Source: Ixodes scapularis (lineage: Eukaryota; Arthropoda; Arachnida; Ixodida; Ixodidae). From it: a stretch of DNA of 64,000 nucleotides. How positions within the stretch are numbered: position 1 is the stretch's first letter; each line of letters opens with the position of its first letter. The notes beneath the pieces are model-generated. The model saw nothing but the letters and a program-made list of their open reading frames with translations, ran no database searches and was not told where the DNA came from. Location of the stretch: NCBI RefSeq assembly GCF_016920785.2, contig NW_024609837.1:45820745-45884744 (forward strand). The letters run 5' to 3'. Of the stretch, positions 52,725 through 63,356 are shown piece after piece. The position numbers and the translations under genes were made by a program.

Positions 52725-52870
52725 TATACACCAGCGCGTAGTTCCGACGTCCCGCTACGGTACCGCTGTTGTCGGCGCGTCGCATGCTCAGACGGTTCAC
52801 TTCACTCAGACAGTTCACTTATTTGTAAACGGCGTTATAGTTTATACACCGGACGCACTATCAACGCAAC
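52725..52870. mobile_element. MITE family H-like, diverged
   Basis: It starts TATACACCAGCGCGTAG, with GCTGTTGTCGGC and CGCATGCTCAGACGG resembling the 19688 copy. It ends GTTTATACACCGG. The right terminus is in the wrong orientation for a simple TIR, so the boundaries are uncertain. Confidence 0.4.
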
Positions 52871-53148
52871 TGCGTAGGTATACATTAAAAAAGAAAAAAA
52901 GCATAACGAAGTTGAGCGGAATTTGTTATAAGAGGAGTTGGGAAAATCACGCCTTACCCGAAACTCGACGCGGAGACGGGAGCGACGAAGTCCGTCCATC
53001 GAGAGCGCATTCTCGGCTTCTGGCCAGAAAGCCCGCCTGGTTCGGAGCGTTATTTACTCACCCTTTCCTTCTGCGTCCAACCCTCTCCTCCCCTCGTTTT
53101 CTTTTTTCTCTCCTCCTCCTCCTCGCCGGAGACCTTTCCCACGGCAAA

Positions 53149-53178
53149 ATGGCGGCGACCGGTGTTGTCCGATTTTTG
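53149..53178 (+). CDS. Candidate first coding exon (10 codons)
   Basis: ACGGCAAAATGGCGGCG gives a near-ideal start context. The frame MAATGVVRFL ends exactly at TTTTTG/GTGAGT, a strong donor, in phase 0. A long CTCCTCCTCC pyrimidine tract and an ACCTTTCCC TOP-like sequence lie just upstream, as in promoters of genes for mitochondrial or translation proteins. The candidate next exon is at 53422. No family can be named from ten residues. Confidence 0.4.
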
Positions 53179-53421
53179 GTGAGTTGTTGCTCCCGTCGTG
53201 ATACCAAGTTGGGCTCGTTTGAGTGGGCACACACCAAATATATCTTGCGCTCGTTTCTTTTTTTTATATGTTCGGTGGCTTTCCGGTTTACATTTAATTG
53301 GGTTACCTTAATCTTTAGTTATTTTTAACCCCATTGCAGTATTTCTTTTTCAACCGCGTCGCTGTTTTTTATGCTTTTGTCACATGTCATATGCTTTTCA
53401 AACGTAATTTATTGCTATTAG

Positions 53422-53578
53422 AAATCAGAACTAGCACATGTTTCAACTAATGTTTTGACAATCATTGCCGCCATTTTATTTTTATTTATTCCGTTTATTT
53501 TTTCGGACCTTGTCGGAATTAGAGGCGCCAGTGCAAAAGGTAAGAAGCCCGATAAAGCAATGGTTTCTGACAGTTCAC
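53422..53578 (+). CDS. Candidate second exon, in phase with the 53149 exon
   Basis: An acceptor-like TTTATTGCTATTAG precedes 53422, and the phase-0 frame stays open for 52 codons to a donor TTCAC/GTAAGT at 53578. An earlier donor AAAAG/GTAAGA at 53539 keeps the same phase. The frame contains a hydrophobic stretch (TIIAAILFLFIPFIF) then LVGIRGASAKGKKPDKA, which looks like a targeting-peptide cleavage region and basic linker. The acceptor tract is weak and chance openness is quite possible. Confidence 0.25.
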
Positions 53579-54333
53579 GTAAGTGCCTACATTAATTAAC
53601 CAAAAAAGAAATGCATTCAGCTCAAAGTTACAAACTCAAACATAGTAATCGGCCTCTTTCTGTTGACATAAAAATATATAAATAACGAGAAAACAAACAG
53701 CGCAAAATACACGAGATATGTGGCCGTAAACATATAACGGCATATATAACACAGAATGTATGACCACAGACATACAACGGAAAGCATATTGTACAGCATC
53801 AAGAAGAGAAACTTCACACACAATTTGACATTTACAATACAATATATATAGTTCACATTTTATGGAATGATATCGCTGCCTACCAATAATGCTCTATTTT
53901 TTAAATATTGTAACTGATTGTGTATAGTTTATATCACGTGTGCTACGAATTAAGTTAATTATTTTATAGTGTGAACTCTGTTTTCCGCAATTAGTCCGGG
54001 TATGAGGTGTCCTTCGTGCAACATGATGCCACCCACACCACGATGTTTCTGTTTCGCAGGCATTAACGCAGAACTTTCTTTTATAAATCAGTTGTAGTAA
54101 TTTCAAATAACACACTCGATTTGCTTTCAAAATATTCTATAACACTACTGCACTTATTACTTATTACTATACTGTATTATGGCGGCTTTCGCGAACGAGG
54201 GGGCGCTTCTCTAGTTATCAACATCATTATCGTTTGTCACGTTTGTAAGCGACCCCGTAAATCGGCTCGCGAACATAATGAGCTCAGAGTTTGTACAGAG
54301 GTGACCAAAATACGTGCATAAAGGGTACAAAAT
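53579..54333. other. Unassigned stretch
   Basis: AT-rich DNA. The minus-strand hydrophobic frames at 53617-53856 are low-complexity. An ATGGCGGC at 54180 starts only a 10-codon frame. Confidence 0.35.
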
Positions 54334-54339
54334 TTTATT
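54334..54339 (-). promoter_or_regulatory. Candidate polyadenylation signal AATAAA
   Basis: The complement reads AATAAA, 48 nt after the stop codon of the candidate terminal exon at 54388-54445. Confidence 0.35.
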
Positions 54340-54387
54340 GAGAAAACCTACCAGAGTAAAAAGGTAGAAATGAAAAACTTGAAATTT

Positions 54388-54445
54388 CTACTTAAGATCT
54401 TGGACAACTCGCTTCACGCGCTGTTTGGGTAACGCGAGGCAAAGC
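54388..54445 (-). CDS. Candidate terminal coding exon, minus strand
   Basis: After an acceptor-like AAATCAG the frame reads LCLALPKQRVKRVVQDLK and stops at TAG (complement of 54388-54390). A short 3' UTR and an AATAAA follow. The basic, helical C-terminus looks protein-like. An alternative frame starting with the same acceptor is also open to a nearby stop, so the reading is not unique. No upstream exon was found. Confidence 0.3.
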
Positions 54446-55548
54446 CTGATTTACGCCTTGTGTTTATTTGGTCAAGTGAGAATTGTAATAGGACATTTTA
54501 CCAAAGCTTGAAACCGTGGCACGCGCAGTCGTGGTAACAAACACTTTTGACGCTGAGGGGTCGAAGCGCTTGGGGTGTGGTGTGCTGTTCTTTATTCCAG
54601 TACAACAGGCTGGGTGATCAAAATGAATATCCATCGCTTTACCCCATTACAACATTTACCACGGCGAATAAGGTGCATTTTTTTTTTGTTATAAAGATTC
54701 GGACAGAAAAGACCTGAAGAAGGAATGTCTCATAAAATTGAAGATAGAAAAGCGAAATTTGAGAACCTCTCGCGTGTGTAGCAAACATATCAGTGGAAGC
54801 GACTCCGTGTATCCTGTTGGTTCCAATGAGTTTTGTGTGTGCTGGTCTCTAGCTAGTTCCAAGTTGATTCCTTTCTTAATTTTGTAAAACAGTTAACAAA
54901 CATTTCCTTACAATTACTGGCAGGAAAAAGCGGTGGCTGGCTTCCGGAGTCGTTTCAATTACATTCATGCTTATTCACCCGGTCGACGCAAAACATGCGA
55001 GACCCCCTCGCGATTGAAGTCTAAAATCTAGTAAGTCGGTGACACTTTAGCGTCCCAAAAAATGAGGAATACATCTGCTATGAATTACTACCGTTTGTAT
55101 GTTTAATTTTTCCGAACCCAAATACGCATAACGCGTGATGCGCTTCTCAGCGCGCGGTTTTAAATTTGTAAACAATGCTTAGTAAAAATTGGACAGAGCC
55201 AAATTAATCTATCACCTGAATTTCCCGTTCATGTCCGACAATTTAAGAATTTATGAAAAGTTCTGCTTTTCTCTCGAGCAGACGTCACGATTTGGCACTA
55301 TTCCTTCCCACGTATTCGATTGGGGAGGAGCTAAGTGTCAGTTGCTCACGAGCATTTGCTCGGCAGCAACTGTCGAGTCACACTTGGATAGAAGCGTTGG
55401 TATACCGGCAAGCTCACTGTAGCTAAAACAAGTGTGCGGCGCTTTGCAACACAACTGTTCGCGCGTGCACAGCTAAGAAGACAACACGTCATTTGTTCTG
55501 GTGCTTACAAAACCTTTTTCTACAGCGGCTTTCACTGATCCAAAGAAC
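54446..55548. other. Unassigned stretch
   Basis: No gene, RNA or repeat recognised. A short frame at 55189-55422 (MDRAKLIYHLNFPFMSDNLR) has no known domain. A T-run lies at 54679-54688. Confidence 0.35.
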
Positions 55549-55604
55549 ATTCAGCCTTTCCACTCTGGTGAAGAAGGAAGACCAGCGAAGCTGTACTATG
55601 GTCA

Positions 55605-55797
55605 GACGACCTTAAGGACGATTTCTCGGACAACCTCAAGGACGACTTCTAGGGCGACCTCGAAGAAGACCTCAAGGACGACTGCTAGGACAACCCTTAG
55701 AAGGACCTCGAGGACAACCTCAAGGACAACGTCTAGGACGACCTCAAGGACGACTTGTAGGACGAACTCGAGGACGGCATCTAGGACGACGCCTAGA
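55605..55797 (+). repeat. 12-bp minisatellite (AGGACGACCTCA)
   Basis: About 16 units with substitutions (AGGACGACCTCA, AGGACGACTTCT, AGGACAACCTCA, AGGACGGCATCT). The serine/threonine-arginine repeat seen in translation follows from the 12-bp period and is not a protein. Confidence 0.9.
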
Positions 55798-55850
55798 GAA
55801 ATTCAGCCTTCCCACTCTGGTAAAACCAGAATGGAAAGGCTGGAAAGGTT

Positions 55851-55919
55851 GCCGCCACCTATGAGCGAGGCCGGTAAACCGGTTGTCTGGTTACCGCCGT
55901 CGCTCATAGATGGCGGTAG
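55851..55919. repeat. Hairpin with ~31-bp arms
   Basis: GCCGCCACCTATGAGCGAGG then CCGGTAAACC pairs with GGTTACCGCCGTCGCTCATA then GATGGCGG across a short loop. Three mismatches. Confidence 0.85.
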
Positions 55920-56439
55920 CTGTCCAGAGTTTTGTGTCGACATTTGTTTGGTACCGGAGACGATCCCGGGGAGTCTAGCCCTTAACAGCTCCACTGTAAA
56001 AAAAAAAAAAAAAGAATCGGAGAGATTGTGAATAGCCCTGACGCACGCCGTGCAAGCTGTAATGTGAAGCACCTAGCTTGTTTTTGAACATTTGAAAGTT
56101 TTTTAAATATAAAAAGCAACTTCGAGGCGCTATTGTTCATTAGAAAGATCACTCACAAAAATATCGTACACGTTTCTTAATAAATATACCGTCTTTCATT
56201 GGCATAGATGAGAACTAACATAGCCACTCCGTGCTTTGAGACAGCATCGTCTGCTCGAATCCTACCAGCTCCGTCACAGCAGGGCGCCCGCGAGGTGGCG
56301 TCACCTAAACATCTCGTCGCCAATAACGGACAAATTACAATGTTTTTCTGTTCTGTGAATTTCCCCCTTACCTTTTCTAATGACTTAATTTTCCGTATCG
56401 TCTTCGTTGAATCGCTTACTCACTACACTTTTCTCTTAA

Positions 56440-57066
56440 AGGACCAATGCAACAATATTTGTACTTTGCGCAAATACCGCTTAAAACGGATCCCTAACGT
56501 TAATGACCTATGAAACACGCGTTCGTTTTTAACCCCACGCAATAGAAGTTCCAGAAAAAAATTTAAGAAAAACGAGCAGCGTTCACCCCCTCAACTCGCA
56601 GCCATAACAAGCGGCCACGTGATCTGGAGCCGATTATATGCCGCCAGTGTTGATCATAGCCACGCGCTGGGGTTGGCAAAGCGCAGGACACGCGCTGAGT
56701 TCCAGGCATTGTTATGGCTCGGCTGTTGTCGTCGTTGCAGCGATTGGACACGGGTCAAAACCCGAATGCTTCTCGAGCTAGCAATTGTCACGAGCCCAAG
56801 TCGAGTGCCCACGCAATGCTCGGGTCCAATCTATGAACCGCATTCAAATATCGTCACTTGGGTGTACTGGGACCCCCGAGTTACGTCATCAAATTTTGCA
56901 AAGGAGAGATTGAATGAAAAGGATCGCTTTTGTCCTTGAAATTACACCGCAACAAAGGAGTTTCTTGGCCAATGGCGTTGCGTGTGAGTATCCTTGAGTC
57001 CCAGGTGTGCCAGTAAGCTCGTGTATAGAGAGATACATTCCAATTGAATATCGTTGCACAGCTCCT
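56440..57066. mobile_element. TTAA-type MITE, 627 bp
   Basis: TTAA flanks (56436-56439 and 57067-57070). The ends read inward AGGACCAATGCAACAATATT and AGGAGCTGTGCAACGATATT, 15 of 20 identical. The interior is non-coding. The target and ends fit piggyBac/Kolobok-type families. Confidence 0.8.
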
Positions 57067-57536
57067 TTAAGACTTTGGGACCTTTGCTTAAATGTACATT
57101 ACGCGAACACCCATGTGTTCCAGAATAAGTGTCCTCGAAGATTGATAAATCCGTGCCAAAAATTCATCAAGGGAAGTCACATCATTTGTAAACGTCTGCT
57201 TAGATTTAAAATTTTCCCAGCTCCAAACTCAGCCTACTCGAAATTCAGCATCGTGTGCCAATATACCTGATTTTATACTAAACTCTCCTGCACCTAGTTT
57301 ATTAATTGATTTTCTTACGAGGACTAAGTGACCATTGGTTTATTTATTTTTCTGTAAAGGGAGCTGTGTATGCCGTTCAGTGGAAAAAAAAAAAACGCAG
57401 AAACAATATATATCAGGGTCTACAGCAAGGCCAACTTTGAATCAATTTAAAGCGAACTTGCAACGTTTTTGGACCGTATACATGCCGAAATTCGCCAATT
57501 GAACTATTTAAACAAACCGGTCCCTTTTTAAAGACA
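57067..57536. other. Unassigned stretch, possibly upstream LINE sequence
   Basis: The plus frame 57007-57270 may be a decayed upstream part of the LINE that is clear from 57540, but I could not match a motif. Confidence 0.3.
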
Positions 57537-57539
57537 AGG

Positions 57540-58070
57540 TGAATTGTTTAGTCAATAGATACACACCTTTACGCATCATGTCTTGCAGTCATCGTTCGCC
57601 TTGGGTCAGTGTTTCATTAAAACGTGTTTTAAACAAACAAGAAAGCCGATATTTTGCAGATCCAAGCAGTGATATGCAATACCACTGACCTAGTTATTAT
57701 CATATTGCACCTTTGTTTAAAAACAAAGGTAGGGCATTTAAGCACGTTTTCTTCGATAACACAATTATTTCGCTAGCAATAGAAAATGTCAAAAGGCTCT
57801 GGAGTGTAATTGGTCATTCCAAAGAGAAAACAATATCTCTAAGTGATTACTACGGTGTGGAGGATTTACCAATTCGAATTCTGTTCAGTTTTGATTCTAG
57901 TTTTTTCCCAAGTAATTTTTAAATACTGTATGCCCTATCTTTGTATTCCTGACATTAGCGATATGATTTGATGAATCCTTTGTATATCGACTGTGTTGGT
58001 GTGTTGCACATCAAAAACAAATGGTATTAACATAATGCTACAGGAAGATTCATTGGTTAATCCTTAGGAA
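57540..58070 (+). pseudogene. LINE ORF2, linker region (5' part of split copy)
   Basis: One frame runs 57563-57922 with a single TGA. It includes TPLRIMSCSHRSPWVSVSLK then RVLNKQ, and VKRLWSVIGHSKEKTISLSD. These match the linker between endonuclease and reverse transcriptase of CR1/Jockey-group LINEs as known from ticks. A further piece reading DCVGVLHIKNKW follows at about 57988. It then breaks off at 58070 where another element is inserted, and the reverse transcriptase resumes at about 60335. Confidence 0.7.
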
Positions 58071-58954
58071 ATGCGTTAACATGACCCTTGTAAACGCGAC
58101 ACACGCCCCCGTTTGGGAAACGCCAAAGCTGACTCCTTCACTTTTATCTTTTGACTGTTTTCCTTTTTTCCTCTATTTTTTGCTGTCTCTTTTTGGCATC
58201 GTTACGCGGTCACTGTTAGCGTTTCCCAACGAAGGATGTGTGGCGTTTCCCAAGGGTAATGTTAACGGATTCTCTAAGTGTCCACCAATGTATCTTCCTG
58301 TACTCCTTTTTTCGCCCCTTTTCTGTACTCTGCCTGTCAGAGCACGTCGACGCCCTTGGATACTGTCATCCATACCACTCGTGGGAAGAACCCAATCTAT
58401 ACCACTCGGGGAAGGTACCGCATTCACATCACTCGTGGAGGGAACCGCATCCATCGTTTTACCTGCACACGCACATCACAGCCTCCGCACCGCTACCACG
58501 GAAACCCAGAGCGAGGAACAACCGGCAACGGCAGAGCGGCAACTGAGCACGGCCGCGTTCCACCACGCCGCGGCGCAACACCTCCTAGATAACAAAGCCG
58601 TAGTGCTGAATGACATGGCGTCATCAGAGAAGGCTAACGCTGGGCAGAGGTAGACACGACTTTTGCGTCATTGTTCGCGCTCAAACTTGACTCCAAGCCG
58701 AGTGCTGACGCAGCACTCGTTTCCAATCTGTGTCCAGCGTTGACCTTTCAAAGGCTGGCGAGAGCACGCCGTTCGGGCGGCGCTTCTCGGGCGTGTGCCG
58801 GCAATGTACATGCACAATTTTTGCCCGAGCTCCAAGAGGTCGGGCAGCTTGTGTGCCAGACTGTATTCGGTATCGTCATACCTGAATCGGGAAAGGGAAC
58901 CAAACGAAGGAATACTCGCCGACAGCGGTAGAGGGAACTATGTAGGAGGGGTAG

Positions 58955-59140
58955 TAAGATCAGACACTGATGTGAGCCATGCATTGCTGTAAAGCGGCGA
59001 GTGTGGAAAAGTCCCGGATGTACGCAGCGGCGCTGCGGTAGCATGGGCTGGAGGGTCCTAGCTTGGCGGTTTGGCAGCGCGAACTGCCTTCCGTTCAGAT
59101 ATTCCCTGTGTTTTCTGTCTCTTATGTCAATTAAAGTGCA
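58955..59140. repeat. Dispersed repeat I, copy 2
   Basis: GTAGTAAGATCAGACACTGA, AGCGGCGAGTGTGGAAAAGT, CCCGGATGTACGCAGCGGCG and GCAATGCCGAATC parallel 18970-19240. It is nested in element R. Confidence 0.55.
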
Positions 59141-59701
59141 ATGCCGAATCGACTAGGACGAGAACGACAACGACGACGACAATGCCAGTAACGCATCGAA
59201 TGCTATACGATCACGGTGGAAGAAACACATTTAGGTGATGCTATTAGCCGCTCTTCCCGCGGGCTGCGAGCGAACAGATCGTGTTCGGAGCTAGCCTCGA
59301 ACCAGGAGTAGTTAATTTCGCTCCTTTGCGGAGGGTATTGTGGTATGGGGTCCCTCCTCAGCAGCCACGGTGTCGGCGGCGAAGCGTGCTCGCCTTTTTC
59401 GCGGTGTGGTGGTGTGTGGCCAGTGGCTGGCATCGTGTCTTGCTTTGGTGCTGTGTCGATCAAAGATGCCACCATCGTGCATGAAGGTGAGCCTTAACCA
59501 AAATAACTCCATCTTCCTCTACGGGGAGGATATTGTAACAGCGCAACTTCATCACCATCAACATCCAGACTATAATTACCATCCACAACAGCGCACCGCC
59601 GGCACAGGTGGTGCATGGCTCATGCTAGAGCTCGCGGGGCAGATTTGCTCCAGGGCTCGGCCAGTAAAGCCTGTGCTTTTCATCTTTATTTTGTCTTTCT
59701 T

Positions 59702-59705
<4 letters not shown>

Positions 59706-59740
<35 letters not shown>
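59706..59740. repeat. (AT)n microsatellite
   Basis: An alternating AT tract of about 35 bp. Confidence 0.95.
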
Positions 59741-59743
<3 letters not shown>

Positions 59744-60334
59744 GATGCCACTTGTCTTATACCCACGTCTCAGAGTCCAAATATATGTTACTGGTGCATA
59801 CAATGTGCCTATTGTATTATAAAATATTCGACGAAGTTAACAAAGCTCATGCGCGACCCAGGCAAACGAAGACGCCAGTTGCCGGTGCTTAGTGTTAGCG
59901 TGCAGAGGGTCACGTGGCTCGCCGCTGGGGCGGTTTTGGTTGCCGGTGCCGCCGGCAAGGGCTCGCCGACGATTCACCACGCGAATTCGCCATAAGAGGT
60001 GTTGCGCGACGCCTCCTTCTCTCTGCCTCCGCGCCAGCTGTGCGCATGACTGACGAAAACGAAAGGGCTCGTTTTGACGAAAACGCGGTGGTGTCTGTCA
60101 GTTTGTCAGTGCAGAGGGGAGAGGGCGAGGCTTACGCGTGCTGACGTCAGCGCTTCGGACCAATGGGAGCGTCGCACGCGTCACCCTCTCCCCCTCCTTC
60201 TCTCCCCGGCGCCGACAAACGAAAGACACCGCCGGCTTTTCGTCAAAACAAACGTTTTAATGCTAACGCATAAAAAAAATAAATACTGAGCTGTACCCTT
60301 CCGTAATTCTGTCTAAGCTTTTATTTGCAGTTTC

Positions 60335-61700
60335 TAGGTTCTTAGATGTACCCGGCGACTGGAAGGTGATGAATCAAATCAGGTGATGAGCACTGTCCCC
60401 TTAATTAGAGACCAATTTCATTAACCAGTGTTTCTTTCAAACTTTTCGAGCATATCGTTTATTCTATAGTCTCGTTAATTTCCTCAAAGCCAATTCATTT
60501 TGTTGTTACCTCATATCATCACGGTTTTTGTAAAACTTAGTGCTGTGAAACGCAACTTTTTTCATTTACACAATAACTTCTTCCTGCTTTAGACAATGTT
60601 TTTTTTTTTTTTTGTCAACTGCATAATTTTTATTGTTTCTCACCAACTGTATTTTCTAACGTTAAGAAAATTAGACATTGACCGGAACATCATCGGGTGT
60701 CAGGTGGATTGATCATTTTGTATCAATAGAACCCAATTTGTAACAGCGAACGACTTCAAATCCTCACCTTTTGCAGTTGTCTTTAGTGTGCCGCAATGCT
60801 CTGTTCTTGGCCCCCTGCTTTTTCTCTTATGCATAAATATTCTACCTAACTCTCTCACTTCATCCATTAAGTGGTTTGGCGACGATTGTGTAATTTTACG
60901 TGTCTGTACCTCTAGTACTGATAGTTACTTACCTCAATCTTACCTAAACAAAATTTCCGATTGGTGTAGCTAATTTAAAACGCGTCTTAATAATAACCCT
61001 AAATTATTGCGAATTTCGCGTCAATCCTGTCAATGGTAACATTTGTACCTACTACATTGCAGGTTATTCCCTAGAGGAGGTAACATGCCTAGACATTAAT
61101 TTAACCGCCGACCTCTCCTGCCAAACACGCATCAATTATATAATTATCAACTTTAATTACGTACTTGATTATTTACGCTGTAACATTTTTATGGCGCCTT
61201 CACCTTTAAAATTTTTACTCTACAAGACTCTTGTCCATTCTCAACTTGAATATGCATCATCATATATGCGATCCATGTCTTGAGGTTTTTACTAGTAAAG
61301 AAGCAATACCAAATCGCTGTGCACGTTTAATTTTTTCCAACTACTCTGGTTTATAAAGCGTACCATCAATGAAAACTAACCTAAATCCTCCTCACCTTGT
61401 CCTACGAAGAAAAGTTTCACGACTAGTTCTATTTCACAAAATTCACCATTCCACCATTCAGTCACGAAAAAGTTAGCTTTCTGAGCCGTCATACTTCTGT
61501 TCTCGTGCAGACCACTGCCATAAAGTAGATGTCCTTCTTTGTCGCACTAACCAGTTTTTTTGTTTTTTTTTCATTCAATTATACCCAAGATGAGCGCTAA
61601 CGAAACCACCTGCCCACCTCAATCCCCACAATCACCAACACGTGTTTTTAAACTCGCCATTCCAGATTATTGTTTCTTTTCACTCCTACCGTAATACCCC
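60335..61700 (+). pseudogene. LINE reverse transcriptase pseudogene (3' part of split copy)
   Basis: Frameshifted pieces in the canonical RT order. GDWK (about 60357); RPISLTS region with FKLFEHIVYS (60400-60460); CETQLF (60547); PQCSVLGPLLFLLCINILPN (60789) with the catalytic box reading FGDD in place of FADD; SYLNKISDWCS (60940). Further decayed C-terminal text follows (KFLLYKTLVHSQLEYAS near 61208, ARLIFSNYSG near 61325, LAIPDYC near 61665). The tail and 3' end at about 61700 are complete or nearly so. Multiple stops rule out function. It continues the copy interrupted at 58070. Confidence 0.85.
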
Positions 61701-62017
61701 GAGAGACGGCCCACCCCCCGAAAGAAAACCCACCCCTATTCTTGGCTTGATTTGCAATTTGTTTCTTCTTAAACACCGTTAAGATAGCCAACCTCCAATA
61801 GTAGAACTGCTGCGCCATTTGTTCCAAACTGCGTCAGAATGAATAACCCTGCGACATGCTGCTCCAAAAACTGTATTTGTGCACAATTTGCGCCATGTCT
61901 GCGCCAAAAAGGAACTGATCTCGAAAAGAAAACTGAAGCTGTCTGCCACGTAGCATTCTTGGCGATGGCAGTGAAAATTAAGTACAGTTGATGTTCTTTC
62001 AAAAGCCCGGGGAATGT
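61701..62017. repeat. Degenerate TGCGCCA/GCTCCAAA motif cluster
   Basis: CTGCGCCATTTGTTCCAAAC, CTGCTCCAAAAACTG, TTTGCGCCATGTCTGCGCCA recur within 61805-61965, like the subterminal motifs of hAT-like element V. No terminal sequence is visible here. Confidence 0.4.
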
Positions 62018-62025
62018 GCGAAGAG

Positions 62026-62820
62026 TAGGGTCGCTCGAATATTCGAATTATCGAATAGTAGTTTCAAATAAAACGCTATTTGATATTCGCTTAAATGTAC
62101 TGCGATATTCGTACCTTTCGGAGTGTTGACGCGGCGGATCAGCCCCCTTGAGTGCGCTTCTTCCCAAGCACCGGTGCACTGAGGAGAAGCGGTACCCGCG
62201 GAGCTTACACCGCAATCTTGCGACTCGCTTCGCCGCAGCGCAGCCGCGCACTTAGGCGAAAAACACACCTTCAAAGTATCATGCACGCGCGCGCCTCAAA
62301 GAAAAAGGAAAAGATTGATAATTGATATTTACATTGCAGTAAAATCTTCCAAATTTAACTGTGGCTATTATGCACGGGTATATGTTAGGCAGGGATGTTT
62401 TAACAACCTGTGTTAATTATTTATGCTTGTTTTTTTTTCAGAATCGAAGAAAATGTTTTTATTTATCAAGAAGATTTATAAATCCCCTCAATTAGGTATG
62501 ACTGGGCTACTTCGTAGGTTTAATTTTATGTCAAGTCTGTCACTTACTTGCCATCCCAATGGAGGTATTGGCATTTCTGAGGCCACAATCTATAAATATA
62601 GCTAGATTAAATTTAACAGAGCTCATAAGTGAGCAACTAAAAGCTTGGGAACAACCTTCGCGAGTTTAGCGGAATTTTCGTTTTAGCATGATGTAACAGT
62701 AGTTGAAGACTTGGATAAAGGCGCAGCAACTTCTCAATATTCGATTCAAAATATTCGGCCAAAACCACTATTCACTGTGTATTTGCTTTGAACCCAAAAT
62801 TCATTATTTGCACATGCCTA
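62026..62820. mobile_element. hAT-like element with TAGGG ends and ATTCGAAT arms
   Basis: Flanking gcgaagag (62018-62025) and acgaagag (62821-62828) match at 7 of 8 positions. The left end TAGGGTCGCTCGAATATTCG and inverted right end TAGGCATGTGCAAATAATGA are alike. Arms contain ATATTCGAAT-type palindromic words (62037-62110 and 62738-62760). The interior has no recognisable transposase. Confidence 0.75.
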
Positions 62821-63263
62821 ACGAAGAGTTAGGTGCTCACATCAATCCCAATGAATAGCTAGCGCTACAAGTTGTGACTGGTTAGAGTAGCTAGGTGCTC
62901 CGCTTTGCTGCTCTATGAACAGTTGCAGGTTGAATAAGAAGCAGGGCAGTGTGAAACACTACAAGAGTGTCAGTTTGATGTTGACTGTCACGTCACCACG
63001 ACACAAACCCTACAAAGTAGCCAAAACAGATTTTTATATCAAACACAGACTGAAGACGCTATCGGTATTCCTAATAGGTTAATGCAGACATTGCAAACTT
63101 ACCGGCGTATGATTGTTAAATAAAAACATAAATAAACATCTGTAGCTCCAGGTTCCCTGTAGGCATAACACTCTAAACGGTCTTCCATTACTCCAACAAC
63201 TGCAGTTTTTTTTTTTCCACAGGATAATTTTCAAAGAGATCACACCTGAATTTTTCGAATATG

Positions 63264-63356
63264 AAAGCTCACAACTGTCTGCTCCAAAAGTAAGAATTTC
63301 TGCTCCAAAACCCTTTTTTTTTTTCTGCTACATATCATCAATTATCAGTTCCACTG
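63264..63356 (-). mobile_element. Isolated terminus of hAT-like family V
   Basis: Read on the minus strand, CAGTGGAACTGATAATTGAT, GTAGCAG, TTTTGGAGCAG and TTTTGGAGCAGACAG match the left-end pattern of the element at 5504 (CAGTGATAAAAGTGG, GTAGCAG, TTTGGAGCAG). Its other end was not found. Confidence 0.5.

Larger units (their letters stand above)
55549..56000 (+). mobile_element. Dispersed repeat O, long copy with internal minisatellite
   Basis: It starts ATTCAGCCTTTCCACTCTGG then GACCAGCGAAGCTGT and ends AACAGCTCCACTGT plus a 15-A run, as in the copy at 12180. Between these lie a 12-bp minisatellite (about 55605-55797), a second ATTCAGCCTTCCCACTCTGG (55801) and a hairpin (55851-55919). Confidence 0.6.
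58071..60271. mobile_element. Element R, 2.2-kb copy inserted in a LINE
   Basis: Its ends are short inverted repeats: ATGCGTTAACAT (58071) and ATGCTAACGCAT (60260-60271). The left part (GGGAAACGCC; GTTAGCGTTTCCCAA; 24-bp CATACCACTCGTGG tandem units at 58370-58450) and right part (ACGAAAACGAAAGGGCTCGT; GTCTGTCAGTTTGTCAG with inverted partner) match the 15330-16075 copy in order. About 1.4 kb of extra DNA (58600-59985), including repeat I and an (AT)n tract, sits in the middle. No transposase was found. The flanks are LINE sequence on both sides. Confidence 0.65.

Noticed and set aside
55501..56031. Arginine/threonine/serine-rich repeat protein
   Set aside because: It is translated from a 12-bp minisatellite inside a dispersed repeat.
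56590..56724. Small inverted repeat AGCCATAACAA/TTGTTATGGCT
   Set aside because: Arms are about 11 bp with 110 bp between them and no flanking duplication; it may be chance, and it lies inside the TTAA MITE.
58081..58653. 190-codon open frame as a gene
   Set aside because: The frame is within element R, and its reading is not conserved in the copy at 15479-15819, where other frames are open.
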